A stretch of DNA of 58,318 nt from Candidatus Woesearchaeota archaeon (GCA_021735165.1 JAIPHP010000006.1:1-58318); one strand, 5' to 3'; counted from the first letter of the stretch, positions 1-8,269 are shown. The notes: generated by a model from the sequence alone, not told the origin. A program made the numbers and translations.

Positions 1-1079
1 CCTTTTTCTTGGAGTTTTTGTAGTATTTTTTGTGGTATTTTTTCAGTGTTTGGTGTTGTTGGTGTTGTTGGAGTTATTGGTTGGGTTTTGTTGTCTGGTT
101 TTTGCGTTTTATTATCTTTCTTTTCGGAAGCTTCAATTACCGTCACATTGAATTCGTTGGCGTTTATTGTTGTGTCTTCGTTACTTGCATACACTCTTGC
201 TGTTGTTGTGCTTTCTTTTTTTGCTATTATTGTTAGAATTTCTTGGTTTATTGCGTAGTCGTAATTTTTTGAGCTTGTGAAATCATAGAACAGTTTGTCT
301 CCTTGGAAGTACTCTGTTAGGTTGTATGTTTTGTTTTGTCCTTTTTGTATTTCTGTATTTTCGAATTTTTTTGTTTGTTTTATTATGTCTTTTTGGAACT
401 GTATTGTTATAGTTTCTAGGTATATTTCTCCTTCTTCTATTATTATGTGTATTTTTTTGAGATTTTGATTTGGTATTGGTTCTGTTATTTCGAATGTTGT
501 GTTAAGTTCAGAACTTTGATTGTTGTTTTCTGCGGATTCTATCAGGAATGTCGTGCTTGTGTTGTTGTCTGTTTGGTTTGTTGTTAGTGTGGTTTCTTCT
601 TGTTCTTTTGTGCCTGTTTCGTTTATTGTCGTGTTTGTGTTGTTGTCTGTTTGGTTTGTTGTTTGGTTTTCTGTCATTTTCGTTTCTGATGGTAATTCCA
701 GTTTTATTGTTTTGTCTGTGTTTGTTTTTGTTGCAAATGCTGTGAGTTTTTGTTTTTCTTTGTATTGTGTTGTGTATATTGTGTGGTTTCCTATTTCAAA
801 TTCTGCTATTATTGTTGCTTTTGTTTTGTTGTTTATTTTGCCTTTTATTGTGATGCTTGTCACATTTTCTATGCTCAGAGGTATGTTGTCTGTTTGGTTT
901 ATTGTTCGGTTTAGTTCTAGTATTCCGTTTATATTTTCAAAGTATATTGTTTTTCCTGTGAGTGCTTCAGGCAGTATTATCGCTGTTGCAAACAGTATTA
1001 AGAATGTTAATCCTAGTAGTGCGAGTTCTATTTTTTTATTTTTTTCAAGGTATTTGTATTTTCTTAATTTATTTTTCAT
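1..1079 (-). CDS. Secreted or membrane-anchored Thr/Asn-rich surface protein, 3' end outside window
   Basis: The minus-strand frame is open from an ATG at 1079 to the window edge, about 359 codons, so the C-terminus is missing. A basic N-terminus is followed by one hydrophobic segment (about residues 16-33), a signal peptide or anchor. The rest is rich in Thr, Asn and Gln with many N-x-T sequons, and the motif NQTDNNT occurs twice, matching a DNA repeat of about 35 bp at roughly 548-585 and 625-663. A later segment (YFxGDxLxY ... TTTARVYASN ... FNVTVIE) resembles cadherin/Ig-like beta domains of archaeal surface proteins. The piece at the window edge is a Pro/Thr linker. Function is unknown; an envelope role is inferred from architecture. 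Confidence 0.75.
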   Translation of the reverse strand, partial: MKNKLRKYKYLEKNKKIELALLGLTFLILFATAIILPEALTGKTIYFENINGILELNRTINQTDNIPLSIENVTSITIKGKINNKTKATIIAEFEIGNHTIYTTQYKEKQKLTAFATKTNTDKTIKLELPSETKMTENQTTNQTDNNTNTTINETGTKEQEETTLTTNQTDNNTSTTFLIESAENNNQSSELNTTFEITEPIPNQNLKKIHIIIEEGEIYLETITIQFQKDIIKQTKKFENTEIQKGQNKTYNLTEYFQGDKLFYDFTSSKNYDYAINQEILTIIAKKESTTTARVYASNEDTTINANEFNVTVIEASEKKDNKTQKPDNKTQPITPTTPTTPNTEKIPQKILQKLQEK

Positions 1080-1141
1080 TTTTTAAGGTTTAATTTTTGC
1101 ATTGTGCTGTTTGTTTTTTTTGCTTGTTTTATGTTGATTAG

Positions 1142-1300
1142 TCATTTATCTTCCTCATTTTCTAGTTCTTTTCTGATTTTTTCGAAAATTAGATTATAAC
1201 AGTAAGAAGCCTTGTTCATTCCTAGTTTTTTTGCTCTTTTTTCTATTAGTTTATCTGCCTTTTCAGATACTGTTATTTTGATTTGTTTTTGTTTTGTCAT
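1142..1300 (-). CDS. Ribbon-helix-helix DNA-binding protein, 52 aa
   Basis: This short frame starts MTKQKQIKITVSEKADKLIE and ends in an acidic tail. The beta strand KQIKITVS followed by two helices (EKADKLIEKRAKKLG and NKASYCYNLIFEKIRKEL) is the classic MetJ/Arc/CopG fold, which binds DNA as a dimer. It lies 62 nt upstream of the surface-protein gene on the same strand, so the two may be cotranscribed. Its promoter region carries a 23-bp palindrome and an 8-bp inverted repeat, plausible autoregulatory operators. No toxin partner follows, so an antitoxin role is not supported by context. The fold is clear; the target is inferred. Confidence 0.8.
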   Translation of the reverse strand: MTKQKQIKITVSEKADKLIEKRAKKLGMNKASYCYNLIFEKIRKELENEEDK

Positions 1301-1340
1301 GTTTTTTTCTATTTTCTTTTTTTTAGATTTATGAATTTAG

Positions 1341-1404
1341 AGTACTTAAATAAGGTCTTAATAAGTACTTTCATTTATTTTATTTAAATATTCAATATTT
1401 AAAT
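1341..1404 (-). promoter_or_regulatory. Palindromic promoter/operator region of the RHH gene
   Basis: Reading toward the RHH gene, a perfect palindrome with 11-bp arms (ATTTAAATATT, centre C at 1393) spans 1382-1404 and contains TATA-like TTTAAATA. Next comes a perfect 8-bp inverted repeat, AGTACTTA at 1341-1348 and TAAGTACT at 1362-1369, near the expected transcription start. An RHH dimer binding here would block the promoter. The sequence symmetry is directly visible; its operator role is inferred. Confidence 0.5.
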
Positions 1405-1469
1405 GTTGTTTTTTTGGTCTTTTTTTGGTCTTGTAAATCGAAAGAATTTTGTTTAATGTCAATACAAAC

Positions 1470-1480
1470 CTTTTTAAAGG
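1470..1480 (+). promoter_or_regulatory. TATA box of the ribosomal superoperon
   Basis: CTTTTTAAAGG is the only good TATA-like element on the plus strand ahead of uL3. It predicts a transcript start near 1500, exactly where a hairpin-rich leader begins. No closer TATA box is obvious before the uL3 ATG. Confidence 0.5.
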
Positions 1481-1500
1481 CTCATCAATTCCCAAAAAAC

Positions 1501-1691
1501 GTTGTAAATAAGACTTAATACGTCTTGCAACTTAACATCGCCTGAAAAGGGATTTTTCGAAGCTTTTTGCTTCTAAAGATTAATTCCAATAATAGGTGAC
1601 TAAAACATCATCAAAAAATCATCATTAAAACAAGATGAGTGTTTACAAAACACAAATGATTCAAGCAATTTCAAATCGGATTTATGATTTG
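1501..1691 (+). ncRNA. Hairpin-rich leader of the ribosomal superoperon (or independent small RNA)
   Basis: Four hairpins follow one another. The first is 1501-1531: GTTG/CAAC enclosing AAGAC/GTCTT. The second is 1549-1587: GGGATT/AATTCC enclosing GAAGC/GCTTC. The third is 1621-1660: ATCATT/AATGAT enclosing GTGTTT/AAACAC. The fourth is 1672-1691: CAAATC/GATTTG. In such AT-rich DNA this is notable. It could be a regulatory leader of the r-protein mRNA or a separate RNA. I see no RNase P, SRP or 5S signature. Confidence 0.4.
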
Positions 1692-1788
1692 TATTTTGAA
1701 TGAATTTGTAACACTAAGTAAATCTTGTAAGTTGATACTTTCGTTCAAAATCAAAAAATACACTAAAAAATATGTTCAGAGTTAAAAA

Positions 1789-2787
1789 ATGGGAAAACCA
1801 CAAAAACCAAGGTCCGGAAGCATGGGTGTTTGGCCCAGAGTCAGATCTAAAAGGCAATATGCAAGAGTCAGATCGGTTCCTATATTAAAAGAAACAAAAC
1901 TTCTTGCATTTCCTGCATACAAAGCAGGTATGACTCACGTCATGGCTGAAGGTTCAGATAAAAATAAAAGAACTTCAAAAACTGTTTCTCAAGTTCCGGT
2001 AACAATTTTGGAATGTCCTCCAATAAAAATTGCAAGTATCAGATTATATGGAAAAAATGATGATGAAGAACTTGTCGTTGTAAATCAATTAAATTTCAAA
2101 TCAGAAAAGGAACTTAATAGAAAAACTAACGTTCCAAAAAAAACATTTGCCACAACAGAAGAATTAGATAATATAGATACTGAAAATTTAGTTGATGTTT
2201 CTATCCAAATATATACTCAACCAAAAATTGCTAAACTTAAAAAAACACCAGAAATATTTGAGGTTAATTTAAGTGGTTCTATCAAAGAAAAGATTGCGTG
2301 GATAAAAGACCACGTGGATAAGCCAGTTTCTATTCAAGATGTTTTTAAAGAGGGTCAATTTGTTGATTCACATTCTATAACTACAGGAAAAGGATATCAG
2401 GGACCTGTTAAAAGATTCGGTATTGGACTAAAGAGCCACAAGTCTGAAAAAGGAGTAAGATCTGTAGGTTCCTTAGGAGGCTGGTCTGGACAAGCTCACG
2501 TTATGTATAGGGTTCCTCATGCAGGTCAAATGGGGTATCATCAAAGAACACAATTTAACAATTTCATTCTAAAAATTTCAGACAAACCAGAAGAAGTAAA
2601 TCCTCAAGGAGGCATTGTGAACTATGGTTTGTTAAATACGAGTTATGTTCTTGTTCAAGGTTCAATACCAGGTCCTAAAAAAAGACTGATAACCTTGACA
2701 GAACCAATCAGACTAAATAACAAAAAGCCAGAATTTAATGTTCAAGGCATAAAAAAAATAAGTACAGCTAGCATTCAAGGAAGATAA
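1789..2787 (+). CDS. rpl3: Ribosomal protein uL3 (L3)
   Basis: This is the first gene of the S10/spc superoperon and encodes large-subunit protein uL3, which reaches into the peptidyl-transferase region. The 332 residues match the archaeal L3 length. The start MGKPQKPRSGSMGVWPR, the central GKGYQGPVKRFG and the tip region YHQRTQFN are diagnostic. The ATG at 1789 lies about 290 nt after the predicted transcript start, an unusually long leader for this genome. The stop is 2 nt before the uL4 ATG, so the two are probably translationally coupled. Codon third positions are more mixed here than in the A-rich distal operon. Confidence 0.97.
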   Translation: MGKPQKPRSGSMGVWPRVRSKRQYARVRSVPILKETKLLAFPAYKAGMTHVMAEGSDKNKRTSKTVSQVPVTILECPPIKIASIRLYGKNDDEELVVVNQLNFKSEKELNRKTNVPKKTFATTEELDNIDTENLVDVSIQIYTQPKIAKLKKTPEIFEVNLSGSIKEKIAWIKDHVDKPVSIQDVFKEGQFVDSHSITTGKGYQGPVKRFGIGLKSHKSEKGVRSVGSLGGWSGQAHVMYRVPHAGQMGYHQRTQFNNFILKISDKPEEVNPQGGIVNYGLLNTSYVLVQGSIPGPKKRLITLTEPIRLNNKKPEFNVQGIKKISTASIQGR

Positions 2788-2789
2788 AC

Positions 2790-3812
2790 ATGAATATCAA
2801 AATTAAAGGATTAAAAAATACAATTAAAGGCGAACTTGCTCTTCCAAATCAATTCAAAGAGCCAGTAAGAGAAGATCTAATAAAACGAGCCGTATTAGCA
2901 ATCCAAGCAAATAGAAGACAAGCATATGGTGCAGATCCAGAATCAGGGAAAAATGTTTCTGCGCAATTAAGCAAAAGAAGAAGAAAATACAGGGGAACAT
3001 ATGGTATAGGACAATCAAGAACTCCGAGAAAAGTAATGAGTAGATCAGGAACAAGATTCAATTATACTGGCGCATTTGCACCTCAAACCGTTGGAGGAAG
3101 AAGAGCTCATCCTCCAAAAGCTGATAAAATATGGGATCAAAAAGTAAACAAAATAGAAAACAGAAAAGCAATAAGATCTGCATTGTCAGCAACAATAATT
3201 CCGGAACTTGTAAAAACAAGAGGACATAAGATCCCTTCAGACTATCCGTTTGCAATCTCAGATGAATTCAAATCATTATCAAAAACAAAAATTGTGAAAG
3301 AAGAACTAATAAATTTAGGATTCAAAGATGAACTTATAAGATCTGAAATTTCAAAAGTTAGAGCTGGAAAAGGAACTCTTAGAGGAAGAAGACATAAGAA
3401 AAAAGTAGGCGTTCTAATCGTGACTGATACACAATGCGATTTGATTAAAGGCGCAACAAACATTCCGGGAATAGATGTAATATTATTAAATAAACTAAAT
3501 ACAGAAAACCTTGCTCCAGGTGCAGCGCCTGGCAGAGTGACTCTATTCACAGAATCCGCAATAAAAGCATTATCTGAAAAAAAACTATTTACAAAAGAAT
3601 ACAAATCAGAAGAAACAGCAGAAACAAAAGTCAAGAAAAAAAAAGAAATAAAACCAAAATCACTAAAACCATCAAAACCAAAAAAGGAAAATAAGAAAAC
3701 CAAAGAAGTCAAAGAACCTAAGAAAATCAAGGAACCTAAAGACAATAAAGAAAACAAAAAAACATTATCTTCAAAAACTCAAACAAAAAAGGACAATGAG
3801 GCACAAGAATGA
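2790..3812 (+). CDS. rpl4: Ribosomal protein uL4 with Lys-rich C-terminal tail
   Basis: uL4 lines the exit tunnel of the large subunit. The core (about residues 1-275) has the family loop with RRKYRGTYGIGQSRTPRK and GGRRAHPPK. Roughly residues 275-340 are an added, nearly pure Lys/Glu/Pro/Thr tail of repeated KEPK-like units that archaeal uL4 usually lacks; it is probably disordered and may bind rRNA. The stop overlaps the uL23 start by 4 nt (ATGA). Identification is secure; the tail function is inference. Confidence 0.96.
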   Translation: MNIKIKGLKNTIKGELALPNQFKEPVREDLIKRAVLAIQANRRQAYGADPESGKNVSAQLSKRRRKYRGTYGIGQSRTPRKVMSRSGTRFNYTGAFAPQTVGGRRAHPPKADKIWDQKVNKIENRKAIRSALSATIIPELVKTRGHKIPSDYPFAISDEFKSLSKTKIVKEELINLGFKDELIRSEISKVRAGKGTLRGRRHKKKVGVLIVTDTQCDLIKGATNIPGIDVILLNKLNTENLAPGAAPGRVTLFTESAIKALSEKKLFTKEYKSEETAETKVKKKKEIKPKSLKPSKPKKENKKTKEVKEPKKIKEPKDNKENKKTLSSKTQTKKDNEAQE

Positions 3813-4069
3813 GTAAAGACAACGTAATAGAATATCCATTAGCAACAGAAAAAAGTATTAAACTAATGGAATCAGAAAATAAGTTAATATTCGTTGTGAC
3901 CAGAACAGCAAACAAACAGCAAATAAAACAATCAATAGAAGAAGAATTTGATGTTAAAATAACAGATGTAAAAACATTAATGGATACAAAAGGAAGAAAA
4001 AAAGCATATGTCAAATTTTCAATGGAAACACCAGCAATTGACATAGCAACAAAATTAGGATTAATGTAA
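3809..4069 (+). CDS. rpl23: Ribosomal protein uL23
   Basis: This 86-residue protein is uL23, which sits at the tunnel exit and is the docking site for SRP and the SecY translocon. It has normal archaeal length and the family motifs YPLATEKS at the start and TLMDTKGRKKAYVKF in the beta hairpin. It overlaps uL4 by 4 nt and is followed by uL2 after 11 nt. Confidence 0.96.
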   Translation: MSKDNVIEYPLATEKSIKLMESENKLIFVVTRTANKQQIKQSIEEEFDVKITDVKTLMDTKGRKKAYVKFSMETPAIDIATKLGLM

Positions 4070-4080
4070 GGTGTAAATAA

Positions 4081-4779
4081 ATGGGAAAAAACTTAATTCA
4101 GCAAAGAAGAGGAAAAGGATCAGGAAGATTCAGAAAACCAGTCTTCAGATTTAAAGGCGAAATAAAAATGCTGAAAAAAAACACATATACCGTAAACAAT
4201 TTAGTTAGATGTCCGGGACACTCAGCACCACTAATTGAAGCAAAATATGACGACGGATCAAAATCCTTATTAATCGCTCCAGAAGGCGTGTGCTTAGGAG
4301 ACCAATTCACAATAAACAACGGAGATATAAAAGCAGGAAACATACTAACACTAAAAGACATACCTGAAGGAACAAGTGTTTTTTGCATAGAAGGAAGACC
4401 TGGTGACGGAGGAAAATTCGTACGAAGTTCAGGAGCAAGCGCGAAAATAGTAAGTAAAACTCCAAAAGCAATAACATTAATATTGCCTTCAAAAAAACAA
4501 AAACTTTTCCATCCAGAATGCAGAGCAATGATTGGAGTGGCTGCAGGAGCGGGAAGAACAGAAAAGCCACTGATGAAAGCAGGCAAAAAACATCACATAG
4601 CAAAATCAAAGAATCAATATTATCCAATAGTGTCGGGTTCAGCAATGAATGCAGTAGCACATCCATTCGGAAATAAAAGAAGCTTAAGAAAATCAAAAGC
4701 AAAACCAACATCAAGAAATGCACCTCCAGGAAGAAAAGTTGGTATGATTGCAGCAAAAAGAACTGGAAGAAGGAAATAA
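4081..4779 (+). CDS. rpl2: Ribosomal protein uL2
   Basis: uL2 is needed for subunit association and peptidyl-transferase assembly. The 232 residues are close to the archaeal norm. Visible hallmarks are the N-terminal QQRRGKGSGRFRKP, the core RPGDGGKFVRSSGASAKI and the C-terminal segment AVAHPFG with the rRNA-contacting histidine, followed by a basic Arg/Lys tail. Spacing to uS19 is 12 nt with a weak purine-rich ribosome site (AAGG). Confidence 0.97.
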   Translation: MGKNLIQQRRGKGSGRFRKPVFRFKGEIKMLKKNTYTVNNLVRCPGHSAPLIEAKYDDGSKSLLIAPEGVCLGDQFTINNGDIKAGNILTLKDIPEGTSVFCIEGRPGDGGKFVRSSGASAKIVSKTPKAITLILPSKKQKLFHPECRAMIGVAAGAGRTEKPLMKAGKKHHIAKSKNQYYPIVSGSAMNAVAHPFGNKRSLRKSKAKPTSRNAPPGRKVGMIAAKRTGRRK

Positions 4780-4791
4780 GGTTAAAATAAA

Positions 4792-5172
4792 ATGGCAAAA
4801 AAACAATTCACATACAAAGGAAAAACCCTTGAAGAACTTCAAGAATTATCCCAGAAAGAAGTTGCAGAATTACTTCCATCAAGACAACGAAGAAAACTAA
4901 AAAGAGGACTCTCTGATGAAGAAAAAGCTTTACTCATAAAATTAAACAAAAAAAGCACAATAAAAACACACTTAAGAAATATGATAATATTGCCTGAAAT
5001 GGTAGGAAAAACAATTCAAATACACACAGGAAAAGAATTTCAAGCAATAATAATACAACAAGAAATGATAGGACACTATCTGGGAGAATTAGCATTATCA
5101 AGGAAAAAAGTAGGACACAGTTCACCAGGTGTAGGCGCAACAAAATCATCAGGAAACGTATCAGTAAGATAA
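4792..5172 (+). CDS. rps19: Ribosomal protein uS19
   Basis: This is uS19 of the small-subunit head. The archaeal-type N-terminal extension ([12 protein letters not shown]) precedes the conserved core with [20 protein letters not shown] and the C-terminal [21 protein letters not shown] pattern that contacts tRNA and uS13. The 126 residues are slightly short but complete. The uL22 ATG follows the stop after 2 nt. Confidence 0.96.
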   Translation: MAKKQFTYKGKTLEELQELSQKEVAELLPSRQRRKLKRGLSDEEKALLIKLNKKSTIKTHLRNMIILPEMVGKTIQIHTGKEFQAIIIQQEMIGHYLGELALSRKKVGHSSPGVGATKSSGNVSVR

Positions 5173-5174
5173 AA

Positions 5175-5936
5175 ATGGACAACAAATACGCATATAAGGA
5201 ATTGAAAGAAAATATGGCTAGAGCACTAGTTAAAGATGCATCAATAAGCACAAAAACTTCAATAGAGATGGCAAAATTCCTAAAAGGAAAAACAACAGAA
5301 AAAGCAAAAACAATACTTAACAGAGTACTAGAGAAAAAAACAGCAATACCGTTCACAAGATTCACAAATGGCTTAGGACACAGAGCAGGCTCAGGAATAG
5401 GTACTGGAAGATTTCCTCAAAAGGCAACAGAAGAATTCCTAGATTTAATAAAATCAGTAGAAGCAAATGCTCAAGCAAAGGGACTTTCAACAAATCTAAA
5501 AATAATACATTTATTAGCAAACAAAGCAAGCAATCAATTCCACTATGGAAGACAACGAAGAAGAAAATACAAAAGAACACATTTAGAACTAGTTGTTGAA
5601 GAACAAGAAGAAACAAAACAAGATAATAAAAAAGCAAACAAAAAAGCAAAGCCAGCACAAAAAACTAGCACAGTAGAAAACAAAACTCCAAAATCAGCTT
5701 CGAGTTCAACTTCCAAAACTGAGAACAAAACAAAAATATCAGAACAAAAACAAAATTCATCAACACAAACTTCCGATAACAAAAAAGAAAATCTGTCCGA
5801 ATCAAAAGAAAGCCCAAATGAAAAAAAAACTGAAGAATTAAAACAAGATAAAGAACTCAAGAAAAACACAGAACCAAACAACACTCCAAATACAGAACCA
5901 AAAATCACTGAAAAAAACACAGAGGATAAAAAATGA
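5175..5936 (+). CDS. rpl22: Ribosomal protein uL22 with about 105-residue disordered tail
   Basis: Residues 1-145 are a normal archaeal uL22 (early SISTKTSIEMAKFLKGKTT, tunnel hairpin GRQRRRKYKRTHLELVV). Residues of roughly 146-253 are an extension of Lys, Glu, Asn, Ser and Thr with no hydrophobic core, making this one of the longest tails in the operon. The extension uses the same A-rich codons as the core, so it is not an obvious insertion. It overlaps uS3 by 4 nt (ATGA). Confidence 0.95.
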   Translation: MDNKYAYKELKENMARALVKDASISTKTSIEMAKFLKGKTTEKAKTILNRVLEKKTAIPFTRFTNGLGHRAGSGIGTGRFPQKATEEFLDLIKSVEANAQAKGLSTNLKIIHLLANKASNQFHYGRQRRRKYKRTHLELVVEEQEETKQDNKKANKKAKPAQKTSTVENKTPKSASSSTSKTENKTKISEQKQNSSTQTSDNKKENLSESKESPNEKKTEELKQDKELKKNTEPNNTPNTEPKITEKNTEDKK

Positions 5937-6715
5937 TCGAAAGAAAATTTGTAGCTCAAAACATCAAAGAATTTGAAATAAAAAAATACTTATTCAACGA
6001 ATTAAGTAGAGTAGGATTAAGCGATGTAAAACTACAAAGAACACCACTCGGAGAAAAAATAGTAGTGACAGCTTCAAGACCTGGCCTAGTAGTTGGAAAA
6101 GGAGGCTCAAACATCACAAGATTAACAAAAGAACTAAAACTAATATTCAAATTAGAAAACCCGCAAATAGAAATAGAAGAACTACTAGATCCAAGAGCAG
6201 ACGCTTCAATAACTGCAGAAATGATTGCGAACTCACTAGAAAAATACGGACCTGCAAGATTCAAAGGCGTAGGACACAAAGCAATGAGCACAGTAATGTC
6301 CTCAGGAGCACTAGGTGTAGAAATACTAATAAGCGGAAAAATCCCGAGCAGCAGAGCAAAAACATGGCGATTCTACCAAGGATACTTAAAAAAATGTGGA
6401 GACATAAGCATATCAGGCGTAAATAATGCTCAACAAATAGCAAGACTAAAATCAGGAATCGTAGGAATACAAGTCACAATCATGCCAGGAACCACCAAAC
6501 TACCCGATAAAATAGAACTATTAGATGAACCACAAACAATCATAGAAGAAGTGAAAACAGAAGAAACTAAAACAACAGAGAAAGAAAAAGAAAAAAAAGA
6601 AACAAAACAAAAAACAACCAAAAAGAAAGCAACAAAGAAAAAAACAACCAAAACAACAGAAGAAAATAAGGTTCCAAAATCAGAGAAAGAAAATCACAAA
6701 AACACAGAAGAATAA
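5933..6715 (+). CDS. rps3: Ribosomal protein uS3
   Basis: uS3 lies at the mRNA entry tunnel. The type II KH domain shows GKGGSNITRLTKEL (GKGG at residues 55-58), followed by the C-terminal domain motifs SGKIPSSRAKTWRF and VGIQVTIMPG. About 55 residues at the C-terminus (from roughly 205) are a Lys/Thr/Glu-rich tail. It overlaps uL22 by 4 nt, and the uL29 ATG comes 2 nt after its stop. Confidence 0.96.
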   Translation: MIERKFVAQNIKEFEIKKYLFNELSRVGLSDVKLQRTPLGEKIVVTASRPGLVVGKGGSNITRLTKELKLIFKLENPQIEIEELLDPRADASITAEMIANSLEKYGPARFKGVGHKAMSTVMSSGALGVEILISGKIPSSRAKTWRFYQGYLKKCGDISISGVNNAQQIARLKSGIVGIQVTIMPGTTKLPDKIELLDEPQTIIEEVKTEETKTTEKEKEKKETKQKTTKKKATKKKTTKTTEENKVPKSEKENHKNTEE

Positions 6716-6717
6716 AA

Positions 6718-6954
6718 ATGAAATCAAAAGAAATAAGATCACAAAAACCTGAAGAGTTCCCAAAAAAACTAAAAGAGCTGAAATCAGAGTTAATACAACT
6801 ACAAGGACAAGCAGCAACAGGAACTCCACCAAAAAACCCAGGAAGAATAAAACAGATAAAAAAAATAATTGCAAGACTCAAAACAATACAGCACGAACAA
6901 GAACTAAAACAAAAATTGCAAGAAACCAAAACAAAATCCAAGGAGGAAAAATAA
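6718..6954 (+). CDS. rpl29: Ribosomal protein uL29
   Basis: This 78-residue all-helical protein is uL29, located near the tunnel exit beside uL23. The pattern KPEEFPKKLKELKSELIQLQ, then a Pro-Gly turn with NPGRIKQIKKIIARLKTI, fits the two-helix fold. Archaeal superoperons have uL29 between uS3 and aIF1, as here. Confidence 0.93.
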   Translation: MKSKEIRSQKPEEFPKKLKELKSELIQLQGQAATGTPPKNPGRIKQIKKIIARLKTIQHEQELKQKLQETKTKSKEEK

Positions 6955-6958
6955 GTAA

Positions 6959-7264
6959 ATGCCAGAAATCGATCCAATAACAGGCTTGCCCAAAGAACTA
7001 GGCGCTTGGGATAACATCACAAAAGAAAGTCAAAAAATCACAATAAAAATTATCAAGAAAAAATTCGGAAAAAAATACACTGTGGTTGAAGGAATAAACA
7101 AACACGAAGTCAACATAAAAGAAATCACAAAAAAACTAAAAAACAAATTCGCATGCGGAGGAACTGCCAAAGAAGGGCACATAGAACTTCAAGGCGACCA
7201 CATGAAAGACATAAGAAAAGAACTGGTTACCCTCGGATTTGCACCAGATCAAATAGAAAAATAA
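6959..7264 (+). CDS. aif1: Translation initiation factor aIF1 (SUI1 family)
   Basis: aIF1 binds the 30S P site and controls start-codon fidelity. The 101-residue protein has the SUI1 beta-alpha core: KITIKIIKKKFGKKYTVVEG, KKLKNKFACGGTAKEG and LQGDHMKDIRKELVTLGF. A strong AAGGAGG lies about 13 nt before the ATG. Location between uL29 and the RNase P protein is the classic archaeal arrangement. Confidence 0.95.
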   Translation: MPEIDPITGLPKELGAWDNITKESQKITIKIIKKKFGKKYTVVEGINKHEVNIKEITKKLKNKFACGGTAKEGHIELQGDHMKDIRKELVTLGFAPDQIEK

Positions 7265-7269
7265 AAACA

Positions 7270-7527
7270 ATGAACAAACACCAACAAGAATACATCGGAA
7301 AAAAAATAGAAATAACAAAATCAAACGATAAACAACATCAAGGAAAGATAGGAAAAATAATAAACGAAACAAAAAACACATTCACAATACAACTAATCAC
7401 AAAAAACAAAGAAAACAAAATCATAACAATACTAAAACAAAACAAAGAATTCAAAATCAATGAAAAAACAATAAACGGAAACAAAATAACAAAAAAACCA
7501 GAAGAAAGAATCAAAATCAAAACATAA
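7270..7527 (+). CDS. rnp1: RNase P protein component 1 (Rpp29/POP4 family)
   Basis: Archaeal Rpp29 supports RNase P RNA in tRNA 5'-end maturation. The 85 residues include an Sm-like beta barrel pattern (GKKIEITKSN, HQGKIGKIINETKNTFTI) matching the family. The frame is open further upstream, but that would overlap aIF1, so I chose the ATG at 7270, 5 nt after the aIF1 stop. Position between aIF1 and uS17 is diagnostic. The sequence is short and divergent, so part of the confidence rests on synteny. Confidence 0.82.
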   Translation: MNKHQQEYIGKKIEITKSNDKQHQGKIGKIINETKNTFTIQLITKNKENKIITILKQNKEFKINEKTINGNKITKKPEERIKIKT

Positions 7528-7572
7528 AAAAATAAATTTTGATACCTCACAAGGTCTCAAGGGATGAAAAAA

Positions 7573-7848
7573 ATGAACGAAAAACCACTAAGCATCAGAG
7601 GAAGAAAATTCACAGGCACAGTAGTAAGCGATAAAATGAGCAAAACAGTCACAGTAGAATGGGAAAGAAGAAAATACGACCCAAAATATGAAAGATACGA
7701 AAAAAGAAAAACCAAAGTAAAAGCTCACAACCCCGAAAACATAAACGCAAAAACAGGAGACAAAGTAATAATAGCAGAAACAAGACCTATATCCAAAACA
7801 AAAAATTTCATAGTACTAAAAATAATACAAAACGAAGAAGAAAACTGA
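7573..7848 (+). CDS. rps17: Ribosomal protein uS17
   Basis: uS17 is an OB-fold small-subunit protein. Motifs [22 protein letters not shown] and the Lys-rich loop followed by [32 protein letters not shown] are typical. Two in-frame ATGs exist, at 7564 and 7573. The AAGGGAT sequence abuts the first but is well spaced from the second, so I prefer 7573 (91 aa); the alternative adds three residues. A 45-nt gap separates it from rnp1, the largest inside this part of the operon. Confidence 0.93.
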   Translation: MNEKPLSIRGRKFTGTVVSDKMSKTVTVEWERRKYDPKYERYEKRKTKVKAHNPENINAKTGDKVIIAETRPISKTKNFIVLKIIQNEEEN

Positions 7849-7854
7849 TAAAAA

Positions 7855-8256
7855 ATGAAAAGTGTAAAAGCAACGATATCAAAAGCGCTCCCTCACGGAG
7901 CTGTATTAGGAACCTGCGATAACAGTGGCGCGAAAGTCCTAAAGGTTTTCGCTGTAAAAGGAAGAAAAACCATCAAAGGAAGAATGCCTGAAGCAAGAGT
8001 GGGAGACCTAGTACAAGCATCAGTAATAAAAGGAAAACCAGACATAAGAAAAACAGCAGTCTTAGCTGTAATAGTAAGACAAAAAAAAGAATACAGAAGA
8101 CTAGACGGAACAAGAATAAAATTCGAAGATAACGCTGCAGTCGTAGTAAAAGACATCAAAGGCAATCCAAAAGGAACAATATTCAAAGGCCCAATAGCAA
8201 AAGAAGCATGCGAGAGATGGCCAGGAATCGCAAAAATAGCAAACATAATCATATAA
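7855..8256 (+). CDS. rpl14: Ribosomal protein uL14
   Basis: uL14 forms part of the intersubunit bridge. The 133 residues are full-length, with the family segments GTCDNSGAKVLKV, RMPEARVGDLVQASV, AVIVRQKKEYRRLDGTRIKFEDNA and the C-terminal GPIAKEACERWPGIAKIA. It starts 6 nt after uS17 and ends just before a GGAG ribosome site for uL24. Confidence 0.97.
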   Translation: MKSVKATISKALPHGAVLGTCDNSGAKVLKVFAVKGRKTIKGRMPEARVGDLVQASVIKGKPDIRKTAVLAVIVRQKKEYRRLDGTRIKFEDNAAVVVKDIKGNPKGTIFKGPIAKEACERWPGIAKIANIII

Positions 8257-8269
8257 GGAGAATAAAAAA

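Noticed and set aside
520-1086. Open hydrophobic plus-strand frame of 188 codons
   Set aside because: It is the complement of the minus-strand surface-protein gene; its Val/Phe/Ser-rich composition results from reading Asn/Lys/Thr codons backwards, and it has no promoter or ribosome site.
3242-3757. Minus-strand frame of 171 codons opposite uL4
   Set aside because: It mirrors the Lys-rich uL4 tail (Phe/Leu/Ser-rich product) and lies wholly inside a certain ribosomal gene. The same applies to other long antisense frames in the superoperon (for example 4098-4586, 5543-5959, 7893-8423).
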